DNA of 64,000 nt from Adineta steineri (Eukaryota; Rotifera; Eurotatoria; Adinetida; Adinetidae). Under the pieces are notes generated by a model. That model had not been told where the DNA came from and did no database searches. It saw nothing but the letters and a program-made list of their open reading frames with translations. Both the position numbers and the translations under genes were made by a program. The DNA is taken from positions 124,001-188,000 of the forward strand of contig CAJNOI010000074.1 of the NCBI GenBank assembly GCA_905250115.1, given 5' to 3'. Positions within the stretch are counted from its first letter, which is position 1, and the number at the start of each line of letters is the position of its first letter. Shown one piece after another: positions 46,801-63,430 of the stretch.

Positions 46801-49800
46801 TTTGACCCTTTGAAATTTTATTTTTTCTTAGTAAACTTCGTCATCATGAAATTCTTACGACGATTTTTCATGGTTCTATACCTGAACAAGATTCAAATAT
46901 TTACACTCAATTTGAAATAGAACATCGTAAATTACAACAAACTCGTATGAGTTTAGAAAAACAAGTTCAAGATATTCGTCAAGAATTATCTGGTAAAGAA
47001 GAAAAACGACGTTTATTATCGGATGAATTAAAACGTAAAGATTCATTACGAAATGAATATAGTGATCGTTTACAGGAACAACTTAATGGACAGGTCTATG
47101 AAGAATATTTAGAAAAATTATCTAGTGATGTTAAACAAAAACAAGATGAAAAAGGAAATATTGTTGGAATGGAAAAAACTTATCAAAAATTTGTTAATCA
47201 AGTTCGATCAACATTAAAAAATGATCCGTAAATATCAGATATATAATAAAGATAAACTATCTATTTCTTTTTTTTCCATATTATAGATGTTGTCCATTAT
47301 GTTATCGAAAATTTGAAAAACAAACCGAAGGTGAACAATTAATTCGTGATATAGAATTACAAATTAAAGGTCCAGAATATCGACGTAAAATTGATCGAGA
47401 TTTAACGTTATTACAAGAAAGATTTGAAAAATGTCTTAATCTTAAACCAATTCATAGTCAATTACAAGATCTTGAAGAAAAAGATATACCAGCATCAAAA
47501 ACTCAAATGAAACAACTTGATAAAGAAATAAATCAATTAAAAAATAAACAAACAAGTATTGAACAAGAATTAAATGATGAAATATGTTTACCATTAGAAC
47601 AATGTGAACAAATTAAAACTGATATAATTATGCTTAATAAATATATTAATGAAAGAAAAGAATTTGAAACAAAAATTAATGTTTGTCAACAAAAACTTGG
47701 TAAAGAAATTTCTGTTTTTGGTCAAGTTAGGGGAGCTCCAAATTTGCAGTTTATGAGTTTCAAAGTTTTTCGGCAAATTGTAGCTTGTAACTGTGGCCTT
47801 TTCTTCTTTAGCATCATGAGCAGTGTTTTATCTAGATTTTTCCTTTCGAGAGTGCGATAGCGATTTCCGGGAGGGCGAAAATCTAATTTTCGAAGGAAAA
47901 ATACACAGTATAAGCACAAAAATTGCAATTTTCTGGAGGACAAAATCGGTTTCCGGGAGGGCGCTACCATTACTGCCCTCCCTCTAGATACATCACTGAT
48001 CACCAGTCGACTTCGTACAGTTCAAAGTATCTATTAGAGCAATTAAAAACAGATGATTACAGTTTTCAAGTAGAGTTTTCGCGAAAACTTAGACTTTCAT
48101 AAACTCCAAATTTGGAGCACACTGAACTTTTCCTTATTTTTGACCTAGGATATACATTACAGTCAAACTTTTCAATAATGAATACATACATAGCTTCAAA
48201 AAGGTTTACGAATTTCGTCAATTAGGGAATGTCCACTGAACCCTCGACAGTATATATAACAGGCTTTTGCCATAAGCGAAATTTGGGTAAACCTATTTTG
48301 GTTAAAAGATTATAAGAATTTTACCTCAGTGGTGGATTTAGGAGGAGGAGCGATGGGGGCGGTCGCCTCCTTCAAAAACATTCTTTGATTTTTACAGCAA
48401 AAATGAACGAAAAAATAGTTATCAGCCGAAATCGCCCTCCTGCTGAAGTATGACCCCTCCCTTTCAAAATCCTAGATCCGCCACTGTTTTGCCTGGGTGC
48501 CCTTTTTTAAAACTCCGATAGTAGAAAACTGCAAACATTCTTAAGATGTCTCAACATGTATAAATTCATTGTTTGATTTGTGCGAATATCACTGTTTGCG
48601 ATTGTAAGAGAACTAGTTTTTCATAGTTATAAATGTATTTAATAATTTCGTTTCGACAGAAAAAATATTTTATCAACATAAAATCATTTGTATCCGTTCA
48701 GTATGACTGAAATAAGCATAATAAGAGAGATTTGTTTATTTTTACTAACGGCTAAGACTTCTAGGTAAAGGTCAAAAATCGGCTTCACGTTCACTTGATC
48801 AAGTCAAACAAATTAAAGATGAAGTACAAAGTCAATTTGATTTACTCGATAAAGAACTACAACGTAAACATAAAGAACTTCGTTCTCAACAAGATCTCGT
48901 CCAAGAATTACGTGAATCATTAACTGAACTTAAAAATGAAAAATTAAAATTAAGTTCTGATATACAAAAAAAAGAAAGACTTGATGAACAATTACAAAAA
49001 TTAACAAATTCTATTCAAACACTTAAAGATGAAATTGAAAATGATAAACAATCATTAGAACCAATTATTGTAAGTTTCACTAAGAATAAAAAATGTGTTC
49101 TTTTTCTAAATAAAAATTTCTAATTTAGAATGATATTGAAATGAAAACCAAGGAAAAAACTCGATTATCTTCAGAAAAAGAAAAAACATTAACTTCACTT
49201 AATGAATCTGTTCGTAATCATATTTTTTAGGATTTTTTTGAAGGTTATTTTATTCTCTAGGTCAATATCTTAGAACAAAAACTAAATGATTTGAAAACAT
49301 TATCAACGGCAATTAATAAGTATGTTTATAAATTCTTTAAAATCGAAATTTTTTGTCTGACTAAAGAATATTCCAAGCTAATGGAAATAATTATAAAAAT
49401 CATCCGATACGAAAACAGCTGACTCCAGGCTATAAAAGATATTCAAAATCATCTATAATTACTTAGACTAGTTTTGATTTATTCAATTAACACTACATTA
49501 CTTCGGCTATCTTTATTAACTCTAAGCATTTCGAATAGTATTACTTGACTCTATCTAATTTCAATATTCTACAAATGAGACTGTAAATATTTTATTTTAC
49601 TAAGAGAAGTGTATTTGAATCTGAATAATTCTTATTCATGAGTAGTCAAGTTTGTTTTTATTTTATAGCTATGAAGATCGTACATCGAAATTATTGGAAG
49701 AACTTCGTTCATCTTTCGAACAAATAAATATAAAAGAAAAACAATTACAATCAGATTTATCATCATGTATAACAATAATAGCAAATCATAAAGATGATTT

Positions 49801-51033
49801 AGCACGAACTGATATTCGTTATCGACAATTAAATGATAATCGTCAATTACTTCGAAGTCAAATTGAGCTTGTACAAAAAGAAAAAGATCTTATTGAACTT
49901 GAAGAACAAACTCATGGATTAAAGTAAATTTATTATTCTTTGTTTTTGTTTTTATTAGAATTAATCTTTTATTACAGATTAGATTCACTTACACGTGAAG
50001 AAAAACAATTACGTTCAACACAAGAACTATTATTTAAAGAAAAACATACTGCATCAGCACGTTTAGCAACATTAGATCAACAATTAATTGAATTAGAACA
50101 AGAACTTGAACAAGAACATTTAAAAAATGCACATGAACGTTATTTACAACATTTTGTTCAACAAACTGTTGAAGAAATTGCATCACAAGATCTTGAACGT
50201 TTCTATAAAGTTTTAGATCAAACAATGATGACATATCATACACAAAAAATGAATCAATTAAATAAAATTATTCGTGATCTTTGGAGAACAACGTATCGTG
50301 GTTCAGATATTGATGCAATTGAAATTCGTTCAGATGCTGATGAAGAAAATGCATCGAAAACTCGTCGAACATATAATTATCGTGTTGTTATGCTTAAATC
50401 TGGTTCTGTTATGGATATGAGAAATCGGTGTAGTGCTGGTCAAAAAGTTCTTGCTTCACTTATTATTCGACTTGCATTAGCTGAAGCATTTTGTCTTAAT
50501 TGTGGTATTTTAGCTTTAGATGAACCAACTACTAATCTGGATTTTGAAAATATCGATGGATTAGCTCAAGCATTAATTGAGTAGGTTACTATTTATTACC
50601 TAGGACATTTTGTGATGATTAGAATACTAAATCCTTTTAATTTAACCTTTATGACTTGGATTGTGTTATTTATCATGATTCTGACATTTGACTCATCCCT
50701 AAAATTGTATAATCGGTATGAAAAAAGAGAACTATAATTATGGAAAAAAAAGAAATATTTAATTCGTTAGAGAATATATTTATTAATATTTTAGAATTGT
50801 TAAAAATCGAGCAAGTTTAAAAAATTTTCAATTAATTATTATTACACATGATGAAGATTTCGTTGATTCACTTGGTAAATCAGCATATGCAGATAAATGC
50901 TATCGTGTTTCGAAAACAAACAAGTATATTATATAATTAACTGATTATTTTTAATTATATATTTTATGTTTTTTTTTGTAGTGGTTTATCGAAAATTGAT
51001 GTCTGCAATATTGCATCCTTTGGTGCTCATTGA
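43830..51033 (+). CDS. RAD50: DNA double-strand-break repair ATPase RAD50
   Basis: Seventeen exons join in frame to 1319 aa (human 1312): 43830-44147, 44201-44379, 44434-44539, 44599-44667, 44720-44809, 45020-45080, 45134-45288, 46115-46782, 46832-47227, 47287-47720, 48765-49069, 49129-49209, 49261-49319, 49669-49923, 49978-50580, 50795-50923, 50982-51033. Walker A is GPNGSGKT (36-43), with [18 protein letters not shown] in the N-lobe. Long coiled coils flank the zinc hook CPLC (683-686). The C-lobe has [20 protein letters not shown] (signature), [12 protein letters not shown] (Walker B) and ITHDEDFVD. Together with MRE11 and NBS1 it tethers and processes DNA ends. The intron-10 donor (G/GTCAAG) is weak and abuts transposon-like sequence. 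Bdelloids are noted for repair of shattered genomes. Confidence 0.95.
45745..45804. repeat. G-rich foldback-like repeat, copy C (RAD50 intron 7)
   Basis: GTGTGGGTGTGACTGTATAA on the left and GTACACATCCACAGCCATAC on the right are partly complementary and resemble the GAGGGTGTGGGTG family at 20032 and 30341, but are more diverged. The 826-nt intron also contains other moderately GC-rich segments (45,600-46,020) likely derived from mobile elements. Confidence 0.5.
47732..48120. mobile_element. Inverted-repeat element with nested hAT-like end in RAD50 intron 10
   Basis: GGAGCTCCAAATTTGCAGTT (47732 on) and its reverse-complement partner ending at 48120 (arms of about 37 nt, 47732-47768 and 48084-48120) enclose about 315 nt. 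Inside, GC-rich sequence with repeated TTTCCGGGAGGGCG (about 47859-47872 and 47950-47963) ends in CTAGATACATCACTG at 47998. The reverse complement of that, CAGTGATGTATCTAG, looks like a hAT terminus. The left arm starts about 10 nt after the splice donor of exon 10. Confidence 0.55.
48327..48486. mobile_element. hAT-type MITE in RAD50 intron 10
   Basis: 160 bp with ends CAGTGGTGGATTTAGGAGG and, on the reverse strand, CAGTGGCGGATCTAGGATT. It is flanked by 8-bp direct repeats TTTTACCT (48319-48326) and TTTTGCCT (48487-48494), one mismatch. CAGTGGCGGA-type ends with 8-bp duplications are typical of hAT MITEs. It carries no coding capacity. Confidence 0.88.
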
Positions 51034-51619
51034 TTATATTCTATTTTAATACTATAAATGTATATTTTTGAAATTTAGTCAGGTTCTTTATTGTTATTTT
51101 TTTATGATACGAAAAATAAAATAAATCAAGAAATATCTTGTTTTTTCATATGTCGTTACAAAATATGATAATTTATAGTTATGACGTAATGCTTAATCCA
51201 TAGCTAAATGAATCTTTTCACAATGAATGGAATTATGAACTTTGCATGAGGTTGAGAACTTATTGAGTCATTTGTTAAAAATGTATTCGAGCGCCCTCTA
51301 TCATTCATTTTGATGAATATAAACAATTTACTAATAGTCAATTATGGTAATATTACTCACAAAAGATTAATTATTTTGTCGTTTTTGACCTCTCATCACC
51401 AACGATTGGAGACATATCTGTACTTATCATTTTCTTCGATTGTTGACAAGACGCGTGTCTATTATATAGCATTCCACGTGGATATGAATAATAATAGACG
51501 CACTTTGTGACTTACATCTAATAGAAAAAGGCGTTACATAAAATTACAAATTATTAATACTATATAAATTATCGATTTAGATTTTTCTCTATAGAACAAG
51601 TGAGATAAATCGATTATCT
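51034..51619. other. RAD50 3' flank and SERCA promoter region
   Basis: 586 bp. AATAAA at 51115-51120 (82 nt past the RAD50 stop) is a likely polyadenylation signal. The frame at 51310-51510 does not look like a gene. The SERCA promoter should lie to the right. Confidence 0.5.
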
Positions 51620-55604
<3,985 letters not shown>

Positions 55605-58600
55605 CGTCATATACTACATCATTATCGTCGAAAAACTAAACACGATATAACTCATGTGGAATAATTTATTCATTCTTTTTTTTTTTCATATCTCATCTTG
55701 AGATAATCATTTTATTAAATAAGAAAATCTGTTTCTTGTATTATGAACGATAATGCTTTTTTTCTTTCTTGTACAAAATTCATTTTTTTTTCATATACAA
55801 CATATGCATTTCTTGGTGATATAGTTTGTCATCAAAAGTGTATTTTTCATCATTTAGAACAAATATTTAATAACTAGTTGCATTGTATTAATTTAAAGTA
55901 TTGTCATATGGTACTAATAAATTTCTGCATCTACCTACTTTGTAGTTATATTATTTTTTATTACATATTATGGAATTAGATGGGCGACGATATTGTTTAT
56001 TCATTTTGCTATAGGTTCATCTACATTACATACTGACTTCTAAAAAAAGACAGTTAATTTTTAACATATTTCAATTGATTTCTCTACTTTACTTATACAT
56101 CAGTTCTAGTCTCTATAATATTGATTCTTTGAGCAAAACATGCAAGATGTAATTCAGTTTTATAAAGCCACAGGTATATGAGCAGACATGATCTTTAAAA
56201 AAAAGCGTCAAGCACAGTAGACAAGGTTAATAGAGATAAAAATCGTAAAAATGTGCGCTTTCCCGAATTTTATTTTCGTTAAAATTTCTACACGTTTTTC
56301 TCCGTTTTTTTTGAGTTTTGTCTGTCTGAGTAATAGATATTTCTTTATATTAATCTTCTTTTATTAGAGAATAAATATGATTCAGAATGGAAATATGAGA
56401 GATGAGTATAATAGAATCATACGCATCGACGACATTCACACTCTTCAAGGAGATAAAGTCAGTCTTATATTAAGCATGGTATCATACGTTATAGTTTTCC
56501 TACTATATCGACATTCGTTGATCTCAAACAATGCAACATAGTTAAAATAAGACTTTCATTTTAAAAGACTAATTAATACCTGACTTTTCAATCATAATTA
56601 TCACTCAAAATGTATTCTATCATTATATTTTACAATACAACGGGTAACTATTCACGTAGTTTATTACTTAAGTAAGAGAAGTAGAAATTTAAACGATTTC
56701 TTTGTATTGCATTAATATATAAATCATATTATTTATGAACGTTTGTTTTGTTAATCGTATTAATATCTCTACATTAAATCATCAATTTTTCATTATTAAT
56801 AATTTACATACTCATTTGTATAGTTCTACATCGTGGATCTATTAACACTATTCCTTTAGAATACATGAATAAGCATTTTTGTAAATGTAGAATCGAATAG
56901 ATATTGTTTTGACTTTTATCGTTATAAACTAAGTATTTTTTAATGACTACTTTTCTTCATGCAAACATAATTACGAAAGATGAGATGATGTATTAGAAAT
57001 CATAGACTATTATCTAATATTAAAAGTTTATTAATAGAACAATTAGTATTCAATAAGACTTTTTTGCTTAGATTTAGTTTCATTTCTTATTTTTAATAAT
57101 ATAATATACATTCATTGTATTATTATTCACTAAAACTAGCAAGATTGTTTTAGATTTTTCAGTGTTTCTATAAGATATTTCCTTATATGTCTTGTCCCTC
57201 GATCTTGATATTCTCGCATGACTTCTGACTATGTCTATCTTAAACATAGTACAATTATAGAGTTATCTTTTTTCTTTCGTATATAATTGATCTAAGCTAT
57301 ACTATTCTCAATATGAAATAATAGAAGTTTATCAGGATAAGAATTACAAAAATAATAAACCATTGGTAAGATCGTAGACGTTTGCAACAGACGATTAGAT
57401 TTCGCTCTATTATTCTATTCGATCAGTATACAAATGTATAATATCGAACGAAGTGTCATTTTATTATGATGATGATAAATAAGAATATAAATGAATTTAT
57501 TTAACTAAAAATTACTGTTTTTTTGAAAATATAGAAATAAACAATATCAAAAATACTTCTAAGAAACAATTTTTTTATGTTATCTAACTTAATATAGATT
57601 TAATACAATATGTATCAATATTTCGATTAGAACAATTAATTTCAATTATATAACAATATTTTAGATTATATATTTTTTTGATTTATTATAGTTAAGTTTT
57701 ATCCATCATTAGTACACGCTATTAATGATGTTTATATTTCTATAAAACATCAAAAACAAATAAATAGCATTTGATATAATACGTAGTAGAATGCAGTGAT
57801 TGCTATCAACTTTGGTATTCATAATCTAAATACTGTTGTCGATCAATTGAGTAAGATCATAATATGGTAGAGATTCATTTCCTATTGCTATCTATAGATT
57901 AATCTTTTCACATTGATTGAACTGTAAGAAAAATGCTCAAAATTATTCATTGTTTATTTGTGTGCAAAGAAATGCATCATTTGAGAATAAACTGATAAAA
58001 ATTCTCATTATAGGTCAAATGAGTAGATGCAAATTGCCAAAAAAATGCACTGAAACACCTGCTTACGGGGATATATACAATTGTCACAAGCTGATCTAAT
58101 AATCTTATGATGCTAATGATAAATAGTGCTGTGTATTTACTGCTTTGAATATTGTTGTTTTTTCTGGTGCAGCTGATTGCATGATTTTGTTTCTGGTATT
58201 CATCATAATGAGACAACACTAGCATGAGTTTTTGTCTAAACAATCGATGATCTCGTCTCCTTTTATTTATGACTACCAACGTCATCAACATAGCGGATAT
58301 GGACACCTTTTTCTTTCCGTTCTGTAATTTGTCCATTTTCTCTATTGCTTCTGCGTTTTCTTTCTTTTTTTTCTGGCTCGCTAGATATTCGCATTTTCTA
58401 CATATGTTCTTTTCTAGCCGCTATTATAGTAGGAGTATAAAGAGACATCAACTTCTATTTTTCTGTGTAGTGCAATACTTCTTCTGATGGATCAAAGACG
58501 TGTACGATCTTCATCGATCTCTAATGTGAGTAAATTTTTCAACACATAAAAGAAAAGAGAACAACAGTAGGATGTGTGATGATGAAATTCGATCGATCGT

Positions 58601-60321
58601 CATCATCATCATCATCGTTGCTAAAGTCCAAAAGTGACGGATGATAATAATCAATATAGAAAGAAACGGAAAGAACATGTCTTACTGTTAGTGTCATTTA
58701 TGCTTTACCTTTTGTAGAGGGCAATATGACAGTCTGATAAATATCAATCTCTCGCGTTCTTCTTTTTCTTCTTTTTTGAAAGCTATTATCTTCTACGTCA
58801 TGATGTAAAATGATATTTTACGATTCTTAGGAATAACTATTGTTAGTTTTTATTTAGTATGCATTTAGTTTAGGTATTAGTAGCTTTTGTGTATTTTTTT
58901 TATTGTATCCATGGATTGTTTTTCTAGGTCTGTTTATTCGTCTGTTGATTTTTAACGACAAGAAATGTATTTAGTGGTTAACAGTAGTAGCGAAATGGCC
59001 ATGTAGAATTAATACGATGGAAAAAATAAGAACAAAAAATACATCATGCATTGTCTCTCATCATCAGCAATCGCTGTTTTCTTTCGCATATAATTCTCAA
59101 CGTAATTATTCGTCTGAGTTGTCCTCTTATTTCCTGCTACTATACTAACTTAAGATAGGCAAGCAATATTAGAGATAAACCATGACGGCAATGCATGCGA
59201 GAACAACAAATCGCTTTTGCTTAGTAAGAAGATTATGGTAGCGAAAGAAAAATGTCGATATGATAAAGAGAGATGTTTAACAACATATGTTGAGAAAAGG
59301 AGAGAATGAGACAGGGACACAGAAACAGAAATATAGAAGACAATATACAACAAGGTCTTAATATGAAAATCCTCAAAACTCTTATATCATTTATACTATA
59401 GAAATATGAATATTTGCGTTTAGTCTTTTCTCAAGATTATATATCTTAAAATTTAATATATATATTTGACAAATTGAAGTTATTATTCTACATTTAATTA
59501 GATAGTTTCTCTCATTTCGATCGTAAGTAGTTGACAAGTCTATTTAGTTTGCTCCTTGTTTTAGTTTTTGTCGATTGACAGAACCATATATGTCAGTCGA
59601 TTATGTAGGATAGTCAGTGTAGAGTTGATGGATGATATACACAAACATATATGGATATGTCATTTCTTTAACGAAAAACAAGGTCGTTCTGATTTTTATT
59701 ACCAAACCGTTTGTATAAAGAGCAAGTCTTATTCTTAAGTTAGCGATACTCGAAAACAACAACAACATCAATAGAAACACAGCTATTTCTCTCCTCCCCA
59801 TACTATTATCATCGTTGCATTTTCCTAGTCCGCTGCTGACGTAAATCTATTTTTCTTATTACTCGTCGATATCAGCAAGATAATATTCAACGGATGTGTC
59901 TACTGTACGATGCAGAACAGATAGGAAAAAGGAAAAAAAGGAAAAGGTACACGAGGATAGGCGAGAGATATTGCTCTATTATCAGAAGATACATATAGCG
60001 ACAGAGAAAGAAAAGAGATATAAGGAAAAAAGAAAGAAGCTACCACCAAGTCAAAATGTGGTTGTAGCTCTGTTAATAGGAAAAAAAGCACCAAACAGAA
60101 GAAAAAGAAGAAGAAGAAGAAGAATCTTTTTCTCTTTTTCATTAGTTGGTTTTGCGGTATATGTTGTTGTACAAATGTATACTGAATGCTAGATCATTTA
60201 TATTCGTATTTTCTCCTTCTTTTTCTTCTTTGCGATACGACAACAACAAATACAATATGTCGTTGTTGTCTCATCTCTTTTATGTATAGAAGCTGTTGTT
60301 TCCTTTTTTTTCAGCGTAATA
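55605..60321. other. Gene-poor region between SERCA and the assembly gap
   Basis: 4.7 kb, AT-rich. The only supportable coding candidate is a possible first exon at 58487-58525 (separate entry). The two frames near 59896-60192 are A/G-rich low complexity. GATCGATCGTCATCATCATC near 58590 is a short simple repeat. The region could be an intergenic space or a long intron of a gene whose body lies in the gap. Confidence 0.45.
58436..58525 (+). other. Candidate TATA box and orphan first coding exon
   Basis: TATAAAG at 58436-58442 is followed 45 nt later by ATG 58487 opening MDQRRVRSSSISN. This is 13 codons that end at a strong donor, AAT/GTGAGTAAA (58526). The combination of TATA, ATG and consensus donor suggests the first exon of a gene whose remaining exons are downstream, perhaps lost in the 100-N gap. 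The peptide is not that of SERCA or the myosin light chain. Chance is possible. Confidence 0.3.
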
Positions 60322-60421
60322 NNNNNNNNNNNNNNNNNNNNNNNNNNNNNNNNNNNNNNNNNNNNNNNNNNNNNNNNNNNNNNNNNNNNNNNNNNNNNNN
60401 NNNNNNNNNNNNNNNNNNNNN
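60322..60421. other. Assembly gap (100 N)
   Basis: Exactly 100 consecutive N, the usual placeholder for a gap of unknown size. Sequence resumes in the middle of an exon of a second SERCA gene, so the left and right sides were joined by scaffolding, and their adjacency is not proven by this sequence. Confidence 0.98.
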
Positions 60422-61078
<657 letters not shown>

Positions 61079-61930
61079 AAGAAGATTTTGTTTTTTCAAA
61101 TATACTCAATTTTTTTTTAAGAAAATATCGTCCGACGGTGATCCTTTCATTTTCTTTATTTCTTATGATATATATCACGCGTTTATAAAGGCAAATGTGT
61201 AAAAGAATAGACCATCTTTTTCATTATCATTAAATACTTATCCCCCACTCTCTTGTCATAGATTTTAGAAAACATTTTTTGAAATACCAATTTTTGTCTT
61301 TTCTTCAATATATTTGTCTAATGTGTTAAATTATAAGTTTTTTAGTAGAGTTGATTTTTATGAGAATTTCATTTTGTCTTTTCAATTCTAATGATATGAC
61401 CCTCAAGAATGTATTTATCATTCTTTTTTTTCCTGTATAATTTTTTTACACGGTTTTGTCCTGGTTGTTTTGTCTGACACTCATAAACATATCTGTTGTT
61501 TCAATGCCGGCGACAGTCCTGTTGTCCTTCTTTTCTTTTTCTTTCTTTTTTTTTGGAATATAAACATACATATACACCATTTATATGTTCAATATTTATC
61601 TTGATTTTTGTTATAAACGAACAAAATGTAAGGAGTCAGTTGTGGTTCAACGATGATGTTAGGCGAGTGAAGATGGTTTATATCGATTGTCCAATGTAAT
61701 AGAGAAAGAGAACGAAAAGATGAATAACCTATATGTGGGTTGAGAGAACAGAAAAAGAAAAAGAAAAAAAAGAAAATTTTATGACTGATTCATGTTATGT
61801 GCTATTTGCGTAGGTGACGAAGAATGTGATGAATTTTCACTGTGCTTTTTTTGTAGATAAATATTACTTTTTATCTACTATACATTCAGTTTATTTCGTG
61901 TGAAAACTTTTTTTGTTGATATTATTCTCA
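61079..61930. other. Intergenic, second SERCA 3' flank and myosin light chain promoter
   Basis: 852 bp of T-rich sequence without a gene. The frame at 61496-61699 has no support. An A/G-rich stretch (61,740-61,780) lies about 150 bp before the myosin light chain ATG. Confidence 0.5.
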
Positions 61931-62492
61931 ATGGCATCACGGGCTAAAGCAAAACCACCAAAGAAGCGCCAACAGCGCGCAACTTCAAATATATTTGCGA
62001 TGTTTGATCAATCACAAATTCAAGAATATAAAGAAGCTTTTAATATAATTGATCATGATCGAGTTTGTTTTCTATTTATTTCATTGATATAATTCTTTAT
62101 TTTTACTTTATTAGGATGGTTTTATTAGTGGTGATGATCTTAAAGATATGTTTGCTTCATTAGGTAAAGTTGTAACTGATGCCGAAGTTGATGGTATGAT
62201 TCGTGAAGCACCAGGTGACATTAATTTTACTATGTTTTTAACATTATTTGGAGAAAAATTAACTGGTACTGATCCTGAAGATGTAATTAAAAATGCATTT
62301 ATGTCATTAGATGATGATGGTTCAGGTAAAATCTCAGAAGAACGTTTACGTGAATTATTAATGACCATTGGTGATCGATATAATGAAGAAGAAGTCGATG
62401 AATTATTTAAAGAAGCACCAATTAAAGAAGGTTTATTCGATTATCCGGAATTTGTTAAAATTCTTAAATATGGCCGAAAAGATCAAGATTAA
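61931..62492 (+). CDS. MYL9: Myosin regulatory light chain (non-muscle/smooth type)
   Basis: Exons 61931-62062 and 62115-62492 join in frame to 169 aa. The basic N-terminal tail ends [15 protein letters not shown], with Thr18/Ser19 at exactly the positions phosphorylated by myosin light chain kinase and ROCK in MYL9/MYL12. EF-hand 1 spans the intron ([12 protein letters not shown]) and keeps its metal ligands; the later EF-hands are degenerate as in the family. [20 protein letters not shown] and the ending [15 protein letters not shown] are diagnostic. It binds the IQ motif of myosin II heavy chain and controls filament assembly and contraction. Confidence 0.95.
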
Positions 62493-63430
62493 ACGTTCAA
62501 TTGATTTCTTTTTTTAATATTCAGATCTTCTAAAACATCCAATATGATCATAAAGATGAATTTTTTTTATATATGTATCTTATTTCCATATTAAACATTC
62601 GATAATCTCTTATTTCTTCCATGCATTATATATATATATCTACTTAAAAAGTTGATCATCGTTATTTCTTTTACGATCAATAAAATAAATTGGAAGATAA
62701 AATCATTGAACTAATGTTTTTTCTCTTATAACTAATCATAGCTACTAATTGATTCCATCAATTTGATATTAGAAGAACTATATACATTAAGATATATATA
62801 TTTCTTCGAGATCTTGTATTAGAACAATTCTATTAATTAATTCAATCCAGTAATGTTTATTATTCATTTCTGAGCGTACTTAGTTTGATGTAGGGAGTAC
62901 CTTGAGGTAAGAAAGATGTCTGTATGTATGACAGAGATATTAATACACTTTAGATATATTCAATAATTTATTATTTGTTTACAATACGAATAATCTCTTA
63001 TGCAATTTAATATTAGGATAATTTGATGGAAGTGTTTTTGTTTTAGATTTCATTAGTCATTCCCTAAATAATATAGCGTGAAGAAATTATATAAAAAAAA
63101 ACATTCGATCTTATCTTCTTCAAATTCATCGTTTGTCGATAACCTTTATATAAGTTCAAACTCATATTATACAGCATGCAAGATTCTTTTAAAAATAAGT
63201 TCATTGGGTACGTTTAATCGAAGAATGATATGTCGAGACATTTTTATTTTTTCTTTCTTATGAATAATTGTTAAATTGCTTGTATCCGAACGTCATCTTT
63301 TTCTTGCACAAGGATTGGGTAATTGTTAATGATCCAATAGAAAAGAATAATCATTCTTTCGTAATTCTTTGTTCATAAAAAGTTAGAAAATTTTCTTTCT
63401 TATCTTTCATAATTTCTTCAGAGAAAAGAA
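62493..63430. other. Myosin light chain 3' flank and PSMF1 promoter
   Basis: AATAAA at 62679-62684 (187 nt past the stop) is the likely polyadenylation signal. The rest is AT-rich, with a TA run near 62628-62638. The frame at 63078-63263 is not supported. Confidence 0.5.

Noticed and set aside
47507..47860. Extension of the RAD50 frame past exon 10 into a 117-aa ORF
   Set aside because: The extra part after 47720 is transposon-derived sequence ending at a stop. RAD50 resumes in frame at 48765 by splicing.
59896..60192. 98-aa plus-strand frame rich in Lys/Arg
   Set aside because: It is encoded by an A/G-rich low-complexity stretch, has no start context or splice partners and no recognisable domain.
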